The notes below the pieces were generated by a model, which was not told the DNA's origin, did not search any database, and was given only the letters and a program-made list of their open reading frames with translations. Positions 61,359 to 64,000 of a stretch of 64,000 bases of DNA are shown piece by piece. Within the stretch, counting starts at the first letter, position 1. Each line of letters begins with the position of its first letter. The stretch comes from JARRKU01 sp050288425. GTDB taxonomy: Bacteria; Desulfobacterota; Desulfobacteria; Desulfobacterales; Desulfosarcinaceae. The stretch lies in assembly GCA_050288425.1 (NCBI GenBank), contig JBNKDU010000136.1:1-64000 (forward strand), given 5' to 3'. The position numbers and the translations under genes are program-made.

Positions 61359-61432
61359 GGCGAAGCGGGCGGGAGGTTTGCGCCCCACGCAATTCCTTGC
61401 TGACGGGGCGCAAACCTCCCGCCCGCTTCGCC
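61359..61432. repeat. 28-bp-armed palindrome, copy 2 (upstream of pheA)
   Basis: The left arm (61359-61386) and right arm (61405-61432) are perfect complements over all 28 positions, with an 18-nt loop ACGCAATTCCTTGCTGAC. The inner ends (GCGCCCC/GGGGCGC) and the loop core match copy 1, and the flanks (GCAGA..GCCGGC before, CTGCTGCCTGCG after) match too. The middle of the stem is unrelated in sequence to copy 1 yet still pairs perfectly. It lies in the 345-nt gap between pheA and the outer-membrane protein gene, on the promoter side of pheA. Confidence 0.8.
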
Positions 61433-61510
61433 TCCTGCACTGCTGCCTGCGGTAGCCTTATGGTTGAGGCAAGGCGGAGTTGAAGCCGATGCCGGGCATC
61501 GGTCCGGTGG

Positions 61511-62326
61511 TCAGAATTGAATGTTGAGACTGGCGCGGAAGACGTTGACGCCGGAGGCGGCATCCGGAGCCGGCCCTGTGGGTTCGGTGGCAAGCCATGG
61601 CCCGAGGGACAGGACACCGCCGGGCATCACCCGTGCATAGTCGAAATCCAGGACGACCCGCTCGGTGGGCCGGTAATCGAGACCGATGGAGACGCCGACA
61701 TGGGAAGACGGCTCCCGGCCGGCCGGTTCGACGGCATCGAAGGAATCGGCTTCCGGCGCCACGGAGAAGGCGGCGTGCAGGGAGAGGGATGCCAGGGGGA
61801 TATAGACCACCTCCATGGAATATTGCCAGGCGTCCTTGTCGAGTGTGGCATCCAGGTCGGTCGCTGTTTTGGAATTCGGCCTGCTTTGGGGCGTCAGGTT
61901 GGGCCACGATTCGGTCAACACCACCCATTGAAAGGCATCGGTTGCACTGGTCGAGGCATTCAGGGAAGAGGTGGCCTTGAAAACCGAGCCTCCGAAAGTT
62001 GCGGCGGACGGTGCACCGGGGACCGGGGACCGGACCACCAGGGCGAGGGCCAGGGATTTTTCTTTCAAAGGCCGGATGACGGCGGCGGAGGCGAGACCAC
62101 TGACCCGGATGCCGGTATTCCGGTGACCGGGATGCACCCCCGCTTCAAGGACGCCGCCGAGATGAGGCGGCAGGTTCACTCCCGTGGAAATCGGATGATA
62201 GACATCAGACCGGGCAGCCTCGCCGTCATGGGACCCGGCCCAGACCGGCCCCTGCCCCCACAGGACAAGAACTGCCAGGGCCAGGACCATGCACAGGATT
62301 CGATGTCGATTTCGGGAGTTCGCCAT
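61511..62326 (-). CDS. Predicted outer-membrane beta-barrel protein
   Basis: A 271-residue protein with a Sec signal peptide (ILCMVLALAVLVLWGQGPVWA) and a mature part of amphipathic strands (LALALVVRSPVP, FQWVVLTESW, VVLDFDYARVM), ending in SLNIQF with the C-terminal Phe typical of outer-membrane barrels recognised by the BAM complex. The family is not recognised; it may be a small porin or attachment protein. The start at 62326 gives the best signal peptide. It lies between pheA and the nucleotidylyltransferase gene, both on the same strand; about 295 nt upstream is non-coding and AT-richer. Confidence 0.72.
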   Translation of the reverse strand: MANSRNRHRILCMVLALAVLVLWGQGPVWAGSHDGEAARSDVYHPISTGVNLPPHLGGVLEAGVHPGHRNTGIRVSGLASAAVIRPLKEKSLALALVVRSPVPGAPSAATFGGSVFKATSSLNASTSATDAFQWVVLTESWPNLTPQSRPNSKTATDLDATLDKDAWQYSMEVVYIPLASLSLHAAFSVAPEADSFDAVEPAGREPSSHVGVSIGLDYRPTERVVLDFDYARVMPGGVLSLGPWLATEPTGPAPDAASGVNVFRASLNIQF

Positions 62327-62621
62327 AATGGTTCCATGTGCAGGCGGTTCACGCCTGATTGATGGAAAGTCGTCACCAGAAAACGGATCATGATGGTCGA
62401 TCGCATGGGTTCAGGATCTGAAGCAAGAGGAGGTGGTGGAACGTGGAACGGGATGGGATGTTCTGTTGCAAGGCCGCGACTGCGATGAGACAACTATGAA
62501 GTCATGTGTAGCGAAAATCGTCCCGGCAGGCAAGATAAATTATTTACCCACGGGTTACGCTACGACATATAGTATTTGTCTATTAATGACAACCCAACAT
62601 GTAGTTCCCAGTCGCCAACCA

Positions 62622-63203
62622 TCATTTCGCACCGATCCGGGCCTTGCGCAGCCGATCGGGGAGTCCCCATTGTTCCAGCAGCCGCGCGACGGGTGGGGGA
62701 ACGAGATGGGCCCAGGTTTCGCCGTCGGCCATGCGTCCGCGGACCTCGCTGGCGCTGATGCCTTTCTCGTCGAGGGACACCTTGCGCAGAATGTGGGTCT
62801 GCAACCCCTGGGATCGGAAATAGTGATGTTTGCGCTCCCCCCAATCGTCGTAGATGCTTAGAAAATACACCGCATTCAGGGGAACGTAGTGGCGGTAGCG
62901 CTCGGGAAGGTTGATGGGCAACGGGACGATGGAAAAGTCGTTCAGTTGCAGACCTTGTCCGGCCAGGGTGGCTTTGACCAGCAAATACCGTTCATAATAG
63001 GTCAGCGGATTGGCCAGGGGATCGCTGCGATGGGGATCGGCGGCTTCGCTCTTCACCAGCAGCGGTTCTGGATTGGTGATGCCCACGACCAGGTGCCGGC
63101 AGAGCGCCTTGCCGGCCATCAGGTACTTGAGATGATCGTTGTGCAGTACCTGGAACCGACCATGGATCACTCCGGTCTGGTAAGGGAATTCACCGGCCTG
63201 CAT
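62622..63203 (-). CDS. NMN adenylyltransferase-like nucleotidylyltransferase
   Basis: A 193-residue nucleotidylyltransferase of the HIGH superfamily. The nucleotide-binding motif is GVIHGRFQVLHNDHL (residues ~11-25), and the second motif is ISASEVRGRM (ISxTxxR type). The short length and NHDHL spacing resemble archaeal-type NadM, which attaches AMP to nicotinamide mononucleotide to make NAD; other small cytidylyl/adenylyltransferases are possible. The ATG at 63203 has GAGGA 6 nt upstream; an ATG six bases earlier is worse. It lies 33 nt from the phosphoglycerate-mutase-like gene on the same strand and is probably co-transcribed with it. Confidence 0.8.
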   Translation of the reverse strand: MQAGEFPYQTGVIHGRFQVLHNDHLKYLMAGKALCRHLVVGITNPEPLLVKSEAADPHRSDPLANPLTYYERYLLVKATLAGQGLQLNDFSIVPLPINLPERYRHYVPLNAVYFLSIYDDWGERKHHYFRSQGLQTHILRKVSLDEKGISASEVRGRMADGETWAHLVPPPVARLLEQWGLPDRLRKARIGAK

Positions 63204-63236
63204 GTCCATTCCTCTTCGGTTGGTGCCAGCCCCGCG

Positions 63237-64000
63237 CTACAAGGTAAACGGCGTGCAGCGGCCGGGCCAATAAGGTTGATCCTCCGGCATATCCATCAGG
63301 CCCCGCAGCTTGATGCGGTCCAGGGCGTTGAGAACCATCAACATCAATTCCCGCTCCCGCACGCCCCCCAGGGCACCTGCCGCGGCGGAGATTTCGTCGA
63401 ACCGGGTCACCGCGTCCCGACGGATACCCGGACCGCGGAACAGCAACGGCACCGGCTCGCCGGAGTGGATCAGTTCGCCGCTGCTGGGGGTGGAATGGTC
63501 GGCACAGACCACCAGCAACAGTTCAGGATCCGACGTCAGCGTGGGGAGGGCAAGGGCCAGACCACGGTCCAGTGCCTCGATGGCCCGCCGCTTGGCCTCC
63601 GGGTCTTTGGTGTGGGCGGCTTCGTCCGGCACCTTGGTGTGCACGTGAATGAAATCATAATGCTCCCGTTGTTCGTAGGCCGACAGCAATCGTTCCGCCA
63701 GATCCCGACCGGGGTCCCGGCTGTCCTGGACACGGATGGCGTCCATGCCGAGATAGCGGCTCAGCCCGATGTAGACCAACCCCGATGCCAGGCTGAGCCC
63801 CCGCAGCCCGTACCGTTTTTCAAAAGGTTGCGCAGTTTTCAGGCGGCCGGCCCGCTGGGTAACGAGCCCGTCGATGGGATTCATCCCGGACCGGCAGCGT
63901 GATTGGTTGATCGGATGGGATGCGAGCTTCCGGTGGAGGGCCAGCAGATAGGCCTTCAATGTATTTGCGGTGCGGCAGGTAGCCTCGTGTGACTCGTAGC
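63237..64000 (-). CDS. ApgM-type phosphoglycerate mutase (partial, runs off the window)
   Basis: The last ~254 residues of a cofactor-independent phosphoglycerate mutase of the archaeal type (alkaline phosphatase superfamily). Visible marks: SHEATCRTANTLKAYLLALHRKL at the window edge, YDFIHVHTKVPDEAAHTKDP (metal-binding His/Asp/His) and VVCADHSTPSSGELIHSG (second metal site). The reading frame is open to the last base, and family members are ~400 residues, so the N-terminal ~150 residues lie outside. It would interconvert 2- and 3-phosphoglycerate in glycolysis or gluconeogenesis. Its stop is 33 nt upstream of the nucleotidylyltransferase start. Confidence 0.85.
   Translation of the reverse strand, partial: YESHEATCRTANTLKAYLLALHRKLASHPINQSRCRSGMNPIDGLVTQRAGRLKTAQPFEKRYGLRGLSLASGLVYIGLSRYLGMDAIRVQDSRDPGRDLAERLLSAYEQREHYDFIHVHTKVPDEAAHTKDPEAKRRAIEALDRGLALALPTLTSDPELLLVVCADHSTPSSGELIHSGEPVPLLFRGPGIRRDAVTRFDEISAAAGALGGVRERELMLMVLNALDRIKLRGLMDMPEDQPYWPGRCTPFTL

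Overview
The window is GC-rich, tightly packed bacterial chromosome. The split archaeal-type glutamate synthase, the long YeiH-type transporter, the exported proteins with CFI-box-like C-termini, the sigma-54 nitrogen promoters and the RAYT/REP elements all suggest a Desulfobacterota (Deltaproteobacteria) genome, probably a sulfate-reducing Desulfobacterales member. That assignment is inference from gene content; there is no rRNA or other marker here.

Layout. (1) 0.2-6.6 kb: gltB1-gltB2 (minus strand, sigma-54 promoter), bracketed by two copies of a GGTTGGCC-armed repeat, then glnE. (2) 6.6-13.5 kb: an accessory operon behind a near-consensus sigma-70 promoter: Trypco1-like protein, trypsin-like protease with a probable iSTAND domain, MoxR AAA+ ATPase, and a 1289-aa vWA-like protein fused to a complete sodium:solute symporter. 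(3) 13.5-20.2 kb: ZIP transporter, a RAYT transposase bracketed by inverted REPs, a CPA2 antiporter with RCK and EIIA-like domains, and an HDOD protein. (4) 20.5-28.4 kb: small lipoprotein, thrombospondin-3/di-heme peroxidase lipoprotein, HAF-repeat lipoprotein and a secreted protein. (5) 28.4-31.1 kb: YeiH-type transporter with small membrane and soluble partners. (6) 31.7-39.9 kb: glnB-amtB, glnD, amtB-glnK, glnA. (7) 40.2-45.1 kb: aroA-aroC-aminotransferase-tyrA behind what looks like a tyrosine attenuator. (8) 45.1-59.7 kb: exported beta-propeller proteins around an operon of lipoprotein, ECF sigma factor, zinc-finger anti-sigma factor and a membrane-spanning CHAT protease. (9) 60.1-64 kb: pheA between two covarying palindromes, an outer-membrane protein, a nucleotidylyltransferase and the C-terminal part of an ApgM-type phosphoglycerate mutase.

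How it fits together. Glutamate synthase, glnE, glnB-amtB, glnD, amtB-glnK and glnA form almost the whole ammonium-assimilation and PII signalling circuit. Three of its units (gltB1B2, glnB-amtB, glnD) have -24/-12 promoters of the form GGCAY-N5-TTGC. GlnD would uridylylate the two PII proteins at Tyr51, and GlnE would adenylylate GlnA at Tyr398. The aro-tyr operon seems to be controlled by translation of a 28-codon leader peptide containing four Tyr codons; pheA lies separately 15 kb away.

The parts most likely to be new are the four-gene conflict-type operon ending in a vWA-symporter fusion, the membrane-anchored CHAT/anti-sigma/ECF-sigma operon, the tyrosine attenuator, the pair of palindromes whose stems differ in sequence but stay paired, REPs that supply the stop codons of three genes, and an apparent two-protein fusion at 55.0-59.7 kb across a run of ten A/T bases. 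No tRNA, rRNA or CRISPR array was recognised.
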